Both the position numbers and the translations under genes were made by a program. A DNA stretch of 64,000 nt from NCBI GenBank assembly GCA_963513935.1, contig OY740765.1, forward strand, positions 78,155,054 through 78,219,053, read 5' to 3'. The notes beneath the pieces were generated by a model. It was not told the origin of the DNA, did not search any database, and saw only the letters and a list, made by a program, of their open reading frames with translations. This DNA is from Aphrophora alni. Its lineage: Eukaryota; Arthropoda; Insecta; Hemiptera; Aphrophoridae. Position 1 is the stretch's first letter. Every line of letters begins with the position of its first letter. This document shows, piece after piece, positions 10,700 to 24,050 of the stretch.

Positions 10700-13600
10700 G
10701 TTGCAGTGCCAGGGCATGTTTAACCTTTTTACCTTTTGTTTCAATCTCTATTATGATACATTGGTTAATGTTTTAAACTTTTATAACTCACAAAATTATA
10801 TCAACATCATTCATGTTTATTTCGATATATTCAACCTTCGAAGTCAATGTCAATGGTTCAATTTTGTTTTTGACCAAAATTCTCAAACTTACATTTTTGT
10901 AAAGATGATGAGATATTTCCTGTTAGCTTAGGATTTAGTTTGATGGGTACATGGATGGAAAAAATAGTGTACCGTTTATTTTACTAACATATTTTGATTC
11001 CTATTTTCAATTTCGGACTACACAGTGGATATAAATTAGATCAGGTAACAACCTAGTTATGAATATAATTATAAGTGTCTAGCAAAGTTCAGGTATTTAA
11101 GGGTTAATACATCTTTTATAAAGCAATAAAATACCTAAAAGACTTTATATTAAAAATAGTGAGCATTAAGAAGGATGACATGATAATGAATGATCTTATA
11201 ATATTGAAACCATGGTCAATGGAAGAGAAAAAGAAACTATCACAAAAAATAAAGATAATATTTATATTTAGTTTATAAAATTGTGAGCCAAGAACTAGGA
11301 CTTTCAATGAAATAATTTTACAGGATGACAGATATGTAAGTAATTGAGAAAACTGACTTAATACACTTCAAGCTAGACTATAGGTCCTGCTGAAATTATG
11401 ACACAATATTTTTTTGATTGCTTATACTTCAAAGATTATTAATTTAATGGAGTGTAGGGCAAAATAATTGACAAAATATTATAAATAACTTTTGTTTCCA
11501 AAGAAATTAAATTAATAAAATATCAATCACTTTTATTTATAACAAGTGTATAAATTAAATTAATTTCCATAATACAATAGAATAAGTTCAACAACTAATT
11601 TCACTAACACTCAAAATTGGAAATGTTCTTAAAACAGGCATAATTTCTACAATTTTATACAATGCAATTTGTTCACAGGTAGAGTTTATTACAATCCCGT
11701 TGCCATTTATTTATTTTTACAAAAGGAAAAGTAATTCTTGACCTTATGTAATCTGACTCTTATATTTGCTACTCCAAATATCTAGATTCAAGCTTAGGTA
11801 AACACTTACCATGTTTAAAAATAAGGCATCTAAAAGGAAACTATAAATAGTCTAAACTTAATAATTTAAAATAAGGTTGTAATAAATCATTGTAGTTTGT
11901 TACAAATGTATAAAACATGTGTGAATTTAGGCTCAAGTAACTTTCAAAATAGATTTTAGTAATAAATATATTGTATGTATATTATAAACATAAAATGCCA
12001 AAATTTATTGTATTAGGTAGAAAAAACATTTCATTTTCTTATAAGAATGTAAAAATAAAATTATGAAAGAGGTGGTAATTTATTCACAAACATACATATG
12101 TCATTTATTTATAGAAAACACAAATTTCAAATCATTAGTATTATCTGATGATATTATGTATAAATACATATGAATGGAGGGGAAAACACTACTTTAGCCT
12201 GAAGTAGTTGAAGACTGCCAATCATCACATTGAATTTCTATTTCAAAAAAAAATTATACCTTTCTTTAAACTTCCCCTTGCATACATGTGCCCCATATTG
12301 AAAAGTAAGGTTATCAGAAATAAGATTGTAAGTGTTTGCAAGAGAAAATCTCTTATGGAACACCCATATCATTCTGCTCTTTATCTTATGGAAGTGTGCA
12401 CCATTAAACAAAGAAATTCTACTTCTCCAGCCAGGTAAGTTAATGGATTTTGTCAATTTCTAAGCATGTCACTAGTTTTAATTCTGCCCCTATTCTATTC
12501 AATTGCTACGGCAGGCTAGCAACATTACCAGTTCTGTCAGAGATTTATGGGACCTTTTGGCCAAGATGACAACAACTGATATAATTTGTCTTAAAATCAT
12601 TCTGTGTAATTAAGAAATGTTCAGTTATATATAAACATTATACTGAAAACATTTCTTTAATTTGTTCATTTTGGTATTATTTGTTTAAATACAAATTTTC
12701 TGACTAATAACCTCCAAGTCAATGACATATAAAACACATACGTGAGAACTAATACATAAGGAAGCTTTTCTTATGTGGTCATATATATGTGGTGTTAGTG
12801 TAGTTGGAAAGTGCACAATGAATTGGGACATAATTTGACTTACACATATATCAAAGATTTATCCTATATCTGATAGTAAGAAGAAATTAATTTTAAAGAG
12901 ATATGATTTTTTTTATATTACTGTAGTAATCGTGTAGTTTGTTAATAGTGACAAGTGATGTTGTTTTCCTATATATATTGTTCAATCAAGGAGTGTTAAA
13001 CTAAATGGTATAAACTAGGATGCTGTTGGAGAGATTTTGATGAATGGGAAATGATCTATGATTGGAAAATAGCTCTCTTTCTAATATACAAGAACAAGTT
13101 CAAGCTTTTGTTATGTAAAAAAAAAAACTATTCTAATTTACTAACTATCACTATGTAATGAAATTTTTTCCATGTCACTTAATAATGTGTAAGTTAAAGT
13201 TTGCTCAATCGCCAATGAGATAGTGTGTTTCCTTCAACAGGAAATTATAGCCAAAGTCTTATATTTTGTAGATATTTAAGTGTTTCTTTGTAAATAAGTC
13301 CTACCCCAAGCAGGTTTATCATGGTGATGTATACATCAGTAACAATTATTTCAAATTTCAAAACTGGGAAAAGTAAACAGTCGTTATACTATACAATAAA
13401 CTGGGCAGTTTATTATTGCTGCCCAAATGATGTGTAACTAATTTTTACAGGTCTTGACCCATGGAAGGAATTTCTTTCTGGAACTTTCTTAAAGCTCCAT
13501 TGGTTATCTCCGATTGAGGGTCTATGTTGCTAGTGGTCTACTTCCGTCACAGGTATGTCTAACGGTTGGGAACCATATCTCCAGACTACTGAAGGTATCT

Positions 13601-14880
13601 GTGTTGAGTCAACAAAATTGAAAATGGATATTCCTATGTTAGTTCTGCTTTGCCCTCGGATAAGACCAATCTTTCTTTATCTCATCTTCTATACTTTCTT
13701 TCTGTCTATTCTGGAGGTTGGAGTACATAAAGCTCATTTTAGCTGAAGTTCAATTTGGCAACTGGACCTTCATTTCTCTCTTATATATGTACAAGTAATA
13801 TGTACTAGTTTAAAATTAATTTTGAGGGTTAACAAGGGTTTAGGTCATGTTAAAATAGGTTTTGGTTCATATATTGAAAAGAGGTGTTTCATATATATGC
13901 TAAACACAATTCCACACACATTTTGTACCCTCATGTGGATTGTATATCTTAATAAGTACAGTAAACTTTAATTGACACTTTAGTAGTTCAATGGGAGACA
14001 AACATCACATTTAAGTCAGTTTAGTATAACAGTTTTGCTTGTCACATTCAGCTTGTTAGGTAATATCAATGTTATGCAGAGAGAGATATTTGCTGATAGT
14101 TTTAGAGATTTATTTATTCAGTTATTCTCACCAATTCTTATATAACAGTCAATTTCTAGAAGTTCATCTTTACATTTAATACTCTTCCCACTATATGTGG
14201 GCTTATAATCCAAGGAGCTCTGCTAATTTGTAATGGGGATGGGGGTTAAAAAAGATAAACTTATGAAATTAACTATTATATGGAAGATGGTATGTATTTA
14301 TGAGTGTGTGGGCTATTTGTTTTACCAGGATAAACCAGGACAAACCTCTTAGAAAAGTTAGGTCACTTGGATTAAAACAAATTGAATCAAAGTGACAAAA
14401 GTTTAGTGGTCACATTTCAATTTGCAACATTTTACATTTTTTTGTTATATGAAGAAGTTTTTAAAAATATAAATTTTTGCAACAAGTGACACTTTTGACT
14501 GTGAGTAATGATGAATCAGCAAAGTCAGTCAGTCAATGTCACACAGAGATTTCACAATTTCATAATATAAACTTAAAGATTTTTTTTCCAAATGATAAAT
14601 CTTAAAAATATGTTACAGAAATATACACATTTTTTTAGACATACCATTAAATTTAGTGACTGTGCATTCTACATCGTGTAAACTTCAGGGCTGGCTATTT
14701 CAATTAACAATATGTTTATAATTTTTTTTAAAATACATATATATATATATTTCTGATACTATCAGAAAAGCATCTAATAACTGCTTTAATGAGATATGTT
14801 TTGTATTAAAAAAAATTTCTTTTATGTAGATACCTACTATAGATGTTTACTACATATATTTTAATCTTGACATTAATAAA
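10700..14880. other. Non-coding AT-rich stretch
   Basis: No feature could be supported. A few GT/AG-like sites with short frames were examined (for example near 12430 and 13550) but encode nothing recognisable. Confidence 0.45.
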
Positions 14881-14882
14881 TT

Positions 14883-14935
14883 TTACATTCCACATATAAT
14901 ATCCCCAAGCTTTCGTCCATTACAATCGATATATC
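14883..14935 (-). CDS. Candidate last coding exon of the MYRF exon chain
   Basis: A TTTATGTTTCAG acceptor is followed by two bases and 16 codons ending in ATG TAA (YIDCNGRKLGDIICGM). The two leading bases complete the codon left open by the exon at 18573-18697, giving Gly. An ATTAAA-type polyadenylation signal lies about 25 bases further on. The exon is short, so the evidence is phase agreement plus splice site. It would end the protein in a Cys-containing luminal tail. Confidence 0.45.
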
Positions 14936-16369
14936 CTGAAACATAAATGAAAAATACAATGTAATTAGTGACATTAATGAGATCAAATATACTTTAAATC
15001 ATACAGTTTTGGGTTAGTAGTTAGTGTTGCCAAATTTACGGTTTTCTACCTGACTGTATGGTTCTTCCTTATTATTTGATGCCCAATTGGAAGTCAAACT
15101 GGATGGTAAATCTATGGTTTTATGATATTTAATGATGTAAAATCCTCAATATTTCCTAACTACTAGCTCAGAATGTTCTGGGCTTTGCTGCTATGAAAAT
15201 CAGGCATATACTGCATTTTCCCGTTCCAGGGCTTGATACTGCATTTTGATATTTTTTTGCCATGATCAAAGTTTAATGAACTCTTAAAATAATAATGGCT
15301 TGTGATAAATATGAATAAAAATAAAATAGAAGGAAAAATAAACCATACATTAAAGTGTTTACATTACTTATATGATTGTTGATTTGTATTACAAAATTTT
15401 GTATTTTATAAATTAACATGTAAAAAGTAAAATACTGATCTATTTTTTTTGTATTATTGTGATAATGTATACAAATAATGTAATGTACTTGTAACATTAT
15501 AATTTATATACGTTACAGGAAAAACAAAAATTATTCCTTTTGTTGGTTTACATTCTACCATATTTTTAAATATTGTGTATCCTGGGGCTCTTACTGCTTG
15601 ACTTTTATAAAATTAATGTTAAATATTATTTTATAAGAAAAGTTTACCTGTTTTTACTTTAGAAAATTGAAAGTCCTACACTAATACAAACCATTAATTT
15701 TGTTTTTGATTTTTCATCAAAGGTTTTTTTAATCATTAAGAATTGTTGATTATAAAACTGATATGAACAATGTAATGTAAGCAAAAAGTGAAAGGACTAA
15801 TATACTATTAAATGCTCCAGTTATTTTCCCTTGTTGACAACTGCAGCTTTGACAGAAGCAATGAAGTTCAATCTTGACTCAGTGGATAACAGAATTTACA
15901 TGGCTGATTTTCTTTTTGAACAAATTGTTTTTTATTTTGTTGATCACAATATCCTTTAAAATATAAACAATGTATATTTTTTTTAAATAAGAAGAAACTA
16001 ACAACTGTAAAAAAAAAGCTTAACAAACAAACTAAAAAATTATCAAATAAAACTTTCCTTTCTATGCACTCGTAATAAGAACATGTATATAGCTTAGTTA
16101 ATAATCTACTTTAGGAAGGTTAACATATCCTGAGAGACTGAAATTACAGTATTCCTTCTAGTGTTGTGATAGTTAAATACTAATATAACCAATATTTATC
16201 TAGTTTATGATGAAACAACAATGCAAGTAGATTTGTTACACTTCACAAGTGTCCAAGTGTTGAAACAACACTTTACTATGATTTTGTTATCTTAAGTTGT
16301 TGGAAACTACTCTGCTATGTTTTATGAGCTCAGTATACTTTAGACCATATGGTTCCTGCTGCCCATACA

Positions 16370-17095
16370 TTGGTAGACCTGGAATTTAATTTTAATACTT
16401 GGATGACGGAGATTAGTAGAAGAGGACTAAATATTCACCTAAATAAAACAAAATCCATTAGTATACATTAGTAGTATAAGAGAAAGCGCATCTTTTAAGG
16501 TTTTACGGGAAAAGTCTAGAACAGATACAGTGCTTTAAACATCTGTTATTAACATATTGTAAGTAAGTCAATATGGAATTATCGACAAAGAAATAAAGAA
16601 TCATATTAATCTCAAGTGTAATTTTTTGATTAATAATGAGGTCTTCAATAAGACTAAACTGACTGTATTTAGAAGTATTTAAAAATCAACCATAACCTTC
16701 AGTTGTGAATCATGTGAAACTAGAAGATTTCACTACAGTAATTTCAGTCTGTTGAAACGAGATTTCTGTACAAGACAAATATAAAATTAGAAGAGGTTGA
16801 GTTAGAAACAATTTGAAAGAGCAGGCTGAGGGTGAGATCGATTAAAGAAATAATACAAGTGGCACAACTATGATGGCTAGGACATGTCTGTTGTATGGAA
16901 TAAGAAAGGTTTCTATAAAAGGTTTGGTTGACCAGAAAGGAAAGCAAAAGGCCTTAGGGATGACCCAAAAGAAGTTGGTATAATAGTGTGAGCTTGGAAA
17001 TTGCGGATATAGGGTTGGAGTGGAAGAGGGTCAGGACATTGGCACTTCAGCTCTTCACAGCACTTCTACATCTTAGAGTAAAAGAGGAAAAATAA
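16370..17095 (+). pseudogene. Non-LTR retrotransposon remnant (RTE/Proto2-like RT tail)
   Basis: Fragments in successive frames follow the C-terminal half of a reverse transcriptase of the kind often annotated as craniofacial development protein 2-like. These are RRGLNIHLNKTKSI near 16415, a WLGHVCC-type segment near 16872, and NSVSLEIADIGLEW near 16985, ending VRTLALQ and a short tail by 17095. Many stops and frameshifts. No catalytic YADD is visible, so the active-site half is missing or decayed. It is a 5'-truncated old insertion. Confidence 0.6.
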
Positions 17096-17269
17096 GTAAG
17101 TAAATGCCCAAAGTAGAACAGTCCTCAACATCTTAAAACTTGGAGGAAACTTATTACTCTGATGGAGATTTTCTATGGATTTTAATTTTGCATTATACCT
17201 AATTTATGAGTAGTAGGTTTTATTCTAATATGTTTATATATTAAATTTTAAGTATTAATATAGCTTATA

Positions 17270-18370
17270 CAGTATGCGCCAAAATAAACAGTATTGAATT
17301 TGTAAGATTTTATTTTATTTACATAGTTTTACCGACATATACAAGTAAAAGGAAGCAAAATTGGTTAGACTTGGGTAATAACATCTTCAATATGACCTCC
17401 GTTCAGTTTTAGGCAACATTCACACTGTTTTTGAAGGTGTTGCATCATTTTGGTGAAGAGGGGTTGTTTCATGCTCCTTATGCACAAGGTTATTTTTTCC
17501 TAAAGTTGGACGATGGTAGCTGATGTCTTCACGGAAAATCTTTCCTTTCAACATTCCCCAGATGTAGGCGTCAAGTGGTATAAGATCGAGGGAGTGGCCT
17601 GGGTTAGAAAAGTTTGTTTAAGAGGAGGTGAGGCGGTTGTCAAAAGTTTCTTGAAGAAAAGCAATGTTGGTTAAGGCAGTGTGACTGGTTGTGCCATCTT
17701 GATGGAACCATTGTGAATGAAAAGACAGATTTTGGGAACAACAAAATCTCCTAAACTCCCCTATAAAACTATCAAGAATGACCCTATATTGGTCCTGATT
17801 TACAGTAAGAGGATTTCCATTATTGTCTTCAACAAAGTATGGACCAATTATGCATCTCCCTGACACAGCTCTCCAAATGGTTACACACTTACTATGCTAT
17901 GGCCTCTCTACCATATTTAAACAGGCTGCTTGTTTATGAAACCATTAAGGTGCACATGACATTCATTTGAAAACCATACATCACTCAGAAACTCAGGTTC
18001 TCCATAGCAAGTTGGGCGACCTGAATAGCCCTTCTGCTGTGTCAAAACACTACCTGTTCTTCAAACTTTTAGAATAACACTAATAATCACAGCATTACTA
18101 GGCGGGTTTTTGTGAAAATGTTCCTGAAAACGTAATGCAATGTGTGACAAACTTGGCCCACCCGGACGTCCAATTCCGTATGAGCGAAAATAATGCTTTA
18201 CGATAAAAGCTTTCTATGCAGTAGATAGCACCATGTCAGCAAAAACTAACCTTAAATAAGAAAGAAATAATAATCACGAAGACGTGGCAAAAATCAAAAG
18301 TTGACACAGTTGATCGAGAAGGCAGCTACAGCTGATTCAGTTTTAGTACCGTTTATTTTGGCAGATACCG
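17270..18370 (-). mobile_element. mariner/IS630-class DNA transposon, inactivated
   Basis: The 24-bp ends are inverted repeats: 17270-17293 and the reverse complement of 18347-18370 agree at 20 of 24 positions, sharing GCCAAAATAAAC. TA precedes the left end. The element is 1101 bp, the normal size for a compact one-gene mariner-like transposon, and carries a broken transposase on the minus strand. Confidence 0.8.
17390..18234 (-). pseudogene. mariner-like transposase, broken
   Basis: From an ATG at 18234 the minus strand reads, with stops and frame changes, FIVKHYFRSYGIGRPGGP (N-terminal helix-turn-helix), then VWFSNECHVHLNGFINKQ around the first catalytic site, then GPYFVEDNNGNPLTVN, WFHQDGTTSHTA (second Asp) and AFLQETF. 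In this family the first site is normally SDE; here it reads SNE, so the first catalytic Asp appears to be replaced by Asn in addition to the stop codons. The longest open piece is 17618-17866. Confidence 0.8.
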
Positions 18371-18572
18371 TTAGTTTAGTATACATTTTGACATAATCAA
18401 TACCTATGAGTTAAATGAAATGGCTTATTATTAATTATTATTACTACACAGACATTTTCGAATTATAATTTACTTATTGCAAGTATTAAACAATATTTGT
18501 TAATATTTTTAAAGAAATAAATTACTACTTGTTCCACTTGTAGAAGTATAATTTAAATAACTTGGGTCATAC

Positions 18573-18697
18573 CTGACAATATTTTGAATTTTTTTTCATC
18601 TTCAAAATGTTTTGTAGTTTCGGCCAAATACAGTGGAGAATTGTGAACCAAAATCATCCCCTTTATATTGCACAGCATTCTAACCTTAATAAAACCT
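18573..18697 (-). CDS. Exon of the MYRF exon chain (luminal tail, inferred)
   Basis: Acceptor CTTAATTTCAG and donor CAG|GTATGA bound 125 bases. With one leading base from the previous exon the frame reads GFIKVRMLCNIKGMILV, then HNSPLYLAETTKHF and EDEKKFKILS, and leaves one base for the next exon. Incoming phase fits the exon at 20010-20117 and outgoing phase fits 14883-14935. The protein family is not recognised. Linkage to MYRF rests on strand, order and phase. Confidence 0.55.
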
Positions 18698-18699
18698 CT

Positions 18700-20000
18700 G
18701 AAATTAAGTAATAGTTTACTGTTATTTTCATTGACATTCTATTAATCTAAAATATCCTTTATAAAATGATTTGTCACATTACAATAATTAATAGTTTTAT
18801 TTACTTTGTACAACACACTACACACACTCTATTAGTTGATAGCAAAGGCTCCATGTTTCCTAAATCAACATGGTTCAGGTAGCAAAAAAGGACAATAACA
18901 AGCAATGTGGTTCAAGTATTATAGGGTAGATGACAACAGGAACATACCTGGTTTTATTCTGAAGAATTTGGTGTATTATACAATATGGTTGCCAACACTA
19001 GTGATATTACAATAAGTTTGATTGTCATCTTGCATATATGGTATGTCATGAAGTATGAAAGAGCATGTTAACACACCAATGTCAGTTAAGAAGTTAAACA
19101 TGCACATTTTACATTAATATGATCTGAAATATTTAATGTCTAGAAATATTTTTTTGGCAACTATTTATTGTATTTTTCATTAAATTACAATTTCTACAAA
19201 CTGATTTATCTACTGATTTAAAATTTTGTATTAAAATTTGAACAGTGGTGTTTCAATATGTCTTCCAAAAATTATAATTTTAGGTACATACATTTCTTAA
19301 TCTCACTAATTAACAATGGTGTGTCTAGATTATTTTTCTTTTACTTCTTTAGATTAAGCCAATACATATGATTGTTATTACTCAAAATGCATGTTAATTT
19401 CTTTTAGATAGAAACCAATAAGTTGTCACCTTTTCTTTAGTTTTTTAAAGTTTTTTGTTTGTTAATTTAAAAATATAGTTGTATATATTATTTCTTTACT
19501 TCCAATCATTCTGAGTTAGTTCTCTTGGTCCTGGGTTTTTTCGTGGCCCGCGTTAAAAAAAATACTACATTTATTTGCTGTGAGTTGAGAATGTTAGGGG
19601 TTGTTAGTGAATCTACAGAATAGAATAGTCAATCTGACTACATCACTAAAGTTGTATTAAATAACTGACTGTACCTAAGTGTCTTAGTTATTGAGAAGCT
19701 TTAGGTAGCAATCCCTTGATAAAGGAATTGGTGCAGAAAGTTGTGGGTTCTAGTTTCACCTCAGGCAAGAGGTATTTTTCTGTGCAGTTTGGTTTCCAAA
19801 TTTTATCAAATAAATACAAAATCTCATGACATATAAAATTATAAATATTTAAAAAAAAATGGAAATAGTAATTCTTTTTTGTATTGTAAATGATTGCCAT
19901 ATAAAAAAAATAAATAAATAGGTAACGTTTTCTCCCTACGTCTAATTTTCAAAACTTTTAACTTTTAATAAGTAATAACATTTATTTATTATTCAAATAA
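18700..20000. other. Intron-like AT-rich stretch
   Basis: Lies between two exons of the minus-strand chain. A weak tRNA-like B-box (GGGTTCTAGTTTCACC) at about 19746 could mark an old SINE, but nothing else supports it. Confidence 0.4.
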
Positions 20001-20009
20001 TTTAATTAC

Positions 20010-20117
20010 CTTGGATCTTGGACATGTGAAATAAATTGAGATGAGTTGGATCCTATGTCATACATCCAGTATTTTGTAATTGTGTCATATTGTGCCCCCA
20101 GTTGTTTGAAATGTTCA
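20010..20117 (-). CDS. Exon of the MYRF exon chain (luminal tail, inferred)
   Basis: Bounded by acceptor TTTTTGTAG and donor CCAAG|GTAATT, 108 bases. Read with one incoming base it gives EHFKQLGAQYDTITKYW, MYDIGSNSSQF and ISHVQDP, leaving two bases. It contains an N-S-S sequon, compatible with a luminal domain. Phase fits both the exon at 20199-20233 and the one at 18573-18697. Not recognised as a known family. Confidence 0.55.
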
Positions 20118-20198
20118 CTACAAAAATTAAAATAAATTTATTACTCTGCTAAATGAATATATTTCACAAAGATGAGTGATGAATTTCAGTTCATTTAC

Positions 20199-20233
20199 CT
20201 GGAACAAATTTGGTCAGCATCCCTTCTCTGACA
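20199..20233 (-). CDS. Small exon of the MYRF exon chain (inferred)
   Basis: A 35-base exon with acceptor TTTCTACAG and donor CCAG|GTAAAT. Starting in phase 0 it reads CQRRDADQICS and leaves two bases that join the next exon as Ser. Two Cys residues suggest disulphide bonding in a luminal tail. Short exons are easily mimicked by chance. The phase agreement with both neighbours is the support. Confidence 0.5.
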
Positions 20234-20810
20234 CTGTAGAAAGAACAAAGTAGTTATAATGAAGAAGCTAAAACATAAAAGAAATTAAATTACATTAAAT
20301 ACTTACTTGTAGAAAAAGAAAATAATTTTGTTTCACCAAGCATGGTTTTACACGCATAATTTAAAAACCAAAACAGACACAAAAATATAAATAATTTTCT
20401 TCTTCAAATTAAATTAAAACAATTATTAGTACGTAATATAAAAATCACAAGACAATAAAAGATAATATATTACAGCAATGTCATTACTAATTATTTTTTT
20501 AATGACTATATTTGAGAGAAATTACATTTCTTTGATTAAATGTCGTTACAGTAAGCATATCAGTAAGTAGATTTTTGTTTTTAAGTAAATTTGAGTTAAT
20601 GGCACTAAAATAAATGACAAACATTCTGCTACCACAATGTAATAATAGATAGCTTTCTCTGCTAGTTTTTATTACAGATGTAGTTTGCATTACTTTTTCA
20701 TCATGTTTTAATTAGTTAAAGAATATTGACCATTTTGACAAATATAGAACATAAATTTTACAGTTTTGTAAAAAAACAATTTCCAATTTATTTTTATAAA
20801 TCATTACAAT

Positions 20811-21742
20811 TTAAACTAGCTAAAAATAAAATATAAAATAAACAAGTATTGCCTAAAAAAGTTAAACAAAAACTAAAATACAATACTTCTTTTACTTAAA
20901 CTAGATAAAACTTAAATGGAAATAATTATTGATCATAAAATGAACATGACCACTTATTTAATGTTGCTTTTACTTAAACTATAATAAATTTAATGAAAAA
21001 TGAACATGTATTACATAAAAGGTAAACAAAAACTCAAACACAATACTTCTACTTAAACTAGATACAGCTTAAATGGATATACTTATTTATTATAAAATTT
21101 AACATAACCACATATTTAATGTTGCTTTAACTAAAACTAGAAAAACAAAGATGGAAATAAATGTGTATTGATCATGAAAATTAAATATAACTGTAATATA
21201 ATGCTGTTTTAACTAAATAGAACACAATAAAATGGAAAATAAAGATGCATTGATCATAAAATTTAAACATAACAACATATGTAATGATGTTTTAACTAAA
21301 ACTAGAATAAACTAAAATAAAATAAGTATTAATTAAAAAAATTAGTAAACACATATGTAATCTTGTTTAATTAAAACTGGAATAAATGAAAATGGAAAAT
21401 AAACACATATTGCTCATAAAGGTTAAAAATATAGGCATGTGAAGTGCTTCTGTAACCTAAAATACAGTAGATTTTAAGTTAAATAATAATTATCATGTAT
21501 TGATAATAAAAAATAATAATAAAGGCATATGAATTGTACCTGTGTATAAAACTAGAATGAACTAAAATGTAATATAAACATGTATTGAACAATTGAATTA
21601 AACATAACCACATATTTAACGCAACTTTATTAATACAACTAGAATAAAATAAAATGAAAAATAAACACATATTGCTAATAAAAGTTAAATATAACCATAT
21701 ATCTAATTCTGCTTTAACTTAAATTGGAAAAAAATTAAATAG
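20811..21742. repeat. AT-rich minisatellite, about 80-bp unit (left part)
   Basis: Diverged tandem units recur about every 75-85 bp, each with an AAACTAGAATAAA-like block, an AATGGAAAATAAAC block, an ATTGATCATAAAA block and ACATATGTAATGCTGTTTTAACT. Unit starts are visible near 20895, 20973, 21053, 21131, 21213, 21295 and 21370. The array is interrupted at 21747 by a solo LTR and resumes at about 23434. It lies in an intron of the minus-strand gene chain. Confidence 0.8.
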
Positions 21743-21746
21743 AACA

Positions 21747-23381
21747 TGTAATGTGTATGTTTTTGAATTGAGATAATGAATAGCGGTAAAATAAATGGGG
21801 TTACGTTATTGGTTTTAAAGAAGCGGAAAAAGGGGTAATATCAAGCGAATATAGGCTTTATGGCTGTGTTTTAAAATGAAGAAATAAATCCAAATAATTA
21901 TCTAGAAATATGTTTGTAACGATAATAATGTATAGTTGTAAGATAGAAGTAGTGTTTGAATAAAATTTTGTTTATATAAAGTGAAAATGTTAGTTACTAG
22001 GCAAAAGTGGTGTAGAGACTATGTTCCATGAAAAGATGTATGTGAGACCCTGGTTAGAAAACCGCATGCGAACGTGCGTAGAGTCAGTCTTCGGGAGAGT
22101 TCTCACGAGACAGACGTGTTCTCAGTTATGTGAGATTTTAAGTAGAATAATGGAATGTGTTAAAAAAGACGCTTTAAAAGTGAGTCGAGAAGTGTTAAAT
22201 AGACAATAAACATTCGTCAATCAGTTTTAAGCCAACAGTTCATAGACAGTTTATATAAAAGTCAGACGAGTATTTTTGTGATATAAATTTGCATAGAAGA
22301 ATGTGGTTTGTATAAAAGACGCTATATAATGAAGTAAAGAAAGGTGAACTGGTTATTTAAAGTATGTATGTTCAAAGACGATGTGTCGGGTCATGAATAA
22401 TCATTTAACACTGCTAATGTGAACAATAATTTGATAAAGACAAAAAACGGACAGTACAGTGATAACACGTGACAAGGTCTGCATCTGCATTCCTTCGTAG
22501 TATGAACTATTAGCAAAAGAAGTTTTTTTGTGAAAAGACAATGAGTTACTATTAAACAAACTTGTTATTTTAATAAAGAATGAATGCACGTGACATTTTT
22601 ATAAATCATTAATCAAAAATAAAGACAACGAGCTTCAATTCAGCAGGAGAAAATGGTGGATCTTCCCTAATCAACCTGTGGACACCATTTTGTGAGGGAA
22701 ACTTGGAACGTATGCAACGATGTGGTAACATGTGTAAAAACAATATTAATATAACTATGTAATAAATTTAAGTTGATATCCTTTCTTCATATATATAAAA
22801 AATAAGTTGTGTATTTTTGAATAAGAAGATTTTTAAATATAGCCTATATACTATAAAAAGAAACTAAATATTTTTAGAGACAAAGGATGTCTATTATTAA
22901 AATTTAAGTTCAATTTAAATGGATTAATCCAAAGTAATTTTGATAATAAGTATAAAGATGCTCATATAAATAATAAGATGATAAAATTGCTGCAGGTAAT
23001 ATAGTAATTTGATTCAGTAAAGTAGAGTCCTTGTTTAAAAAAGCTATAATGAAATAATGGAAAACTAGCAAATTAAAATTAAAATTAGTATACAAGAATA
23101 AAATAATATACATGTTAATTTTAAATGTTTTTTTAATAAACTTGTACAGTTTCAGAAACAAAAGAAGGATTTCTAATTTACCTGAATACCATTTTCCAAG
23201 TACACTTTCAAAAGAAGTCACGACCCTGAGTATAGATTAAGATTGATTAAAAGTAAAACTTTAACTATTCTAAATCGGTAAGCGTAATGCTGCCTGGCGC
23301 CCATAAAACATGCAACTCATTCCTTTCTTTTTATTAAAAAAAAAGAAGAAATTCTAAACCTCCTTATATTAAATTATTTCA
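21747..23381 (+). mobile_element. Solo LTR (copy A) of the TGTAAT LTR family
   Basis: Starts TGTAATGTG and ends TATTTCA, 1635 bp, flanked by a perfect four-base duplication AACA (21743-21746 and 23382-23385). It shares with the other copies the 3' block TACACTTTCAAAAGAAGTCACGACCCTGAG-type sequence (near 23200) and TGGCGCCC at 23295-23302. It is inserted into a unit of the minisatellite. No internal region remains, so it arose by LTR-LTR recombination. Confidence 0.85.
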
Positions 23382-23384
23382 AAC

Positions 23385-23389
<5 letters not shown>

Positions 23390-23433
<44 letters not shown>
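23390..23433. repeat. (TA)n microsatellite
   Basis: About 43 bases of uninterrupted TA directly after the target duplication of solo LTR A. Confidence 0.95.
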
Positions 23434-24000
23434 ATCATATAAACTAAAGATATATGTAGTGCTGTTTTAACTTAAAGTAGAATAAATAAAAATGGGAATA
23501 AATAGATGTATTGCTTAAAAAATTTGGACATAACCATGTATGTAGTGCTGTTTTAATTAAAGTTAGCGAGAACTGAATGGGAAAATAAACATATTACTCA
23601 TAAAAGTTAACATAACCATATATGTTATGCTGCTTTAATATTAGCTAAAATAAATACAATGGAAAATAAACTCCTTATTGTTCGTAAAAGTTAAACATAA
23701 CCACGTATGTTATGTTGCGGTAACTTAAACTAGAATAAACTAAAATAAAAGTTAAAAATAAAGACATATGAAATGTTTCTATAAATTAAACTTGATTAAA
23801 GTAAAATTTAAATTAAACATGTATTGATCATAAAAGGTAAATATAAACACATAAACTGAATATTAAATAAACACTTATTGATGATAAAAGTTAAACATAA
23901 AATATTTTCAACCTAAATCTGATTAATTCAAATGGAATTTAAATAAATTCTTAAGGCCAGTTAGAGCCTAGTTCATTGGGCTAGGTAAGTTTCCATTAAC
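23434..24000. repeat. AT-rich minisatellite, about 80-bp unit (right part)
   Basis: Same units as 20811-21742: TTGATCATATAAACT, GTAGTGCTGTTTTAACTTAAAGTAGAATAAA and so on, continuing with increasing divergence to about 24000. Left and right parts form one array split by solo LTR A. Confidence 0.75.
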
Positions 24001-24050
24001 GTAGCTTTCATTAATATGTTTTTCTACTACTTGTAATTCCTCATTTTTAC

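Noticed and set aside
12208..12438. Plus-strand frame followed by a strong donor-like CCAG|GTAAGT
   Set aside because: No recognisable protein, no acceptor partner and low-complexity surroundings.
19690..19790. tRNA-like B box and possible SINE
   Set aside because: Only one weak box (GGGTTCTAGTTTCACC) and no A box or fold at proper spacing.
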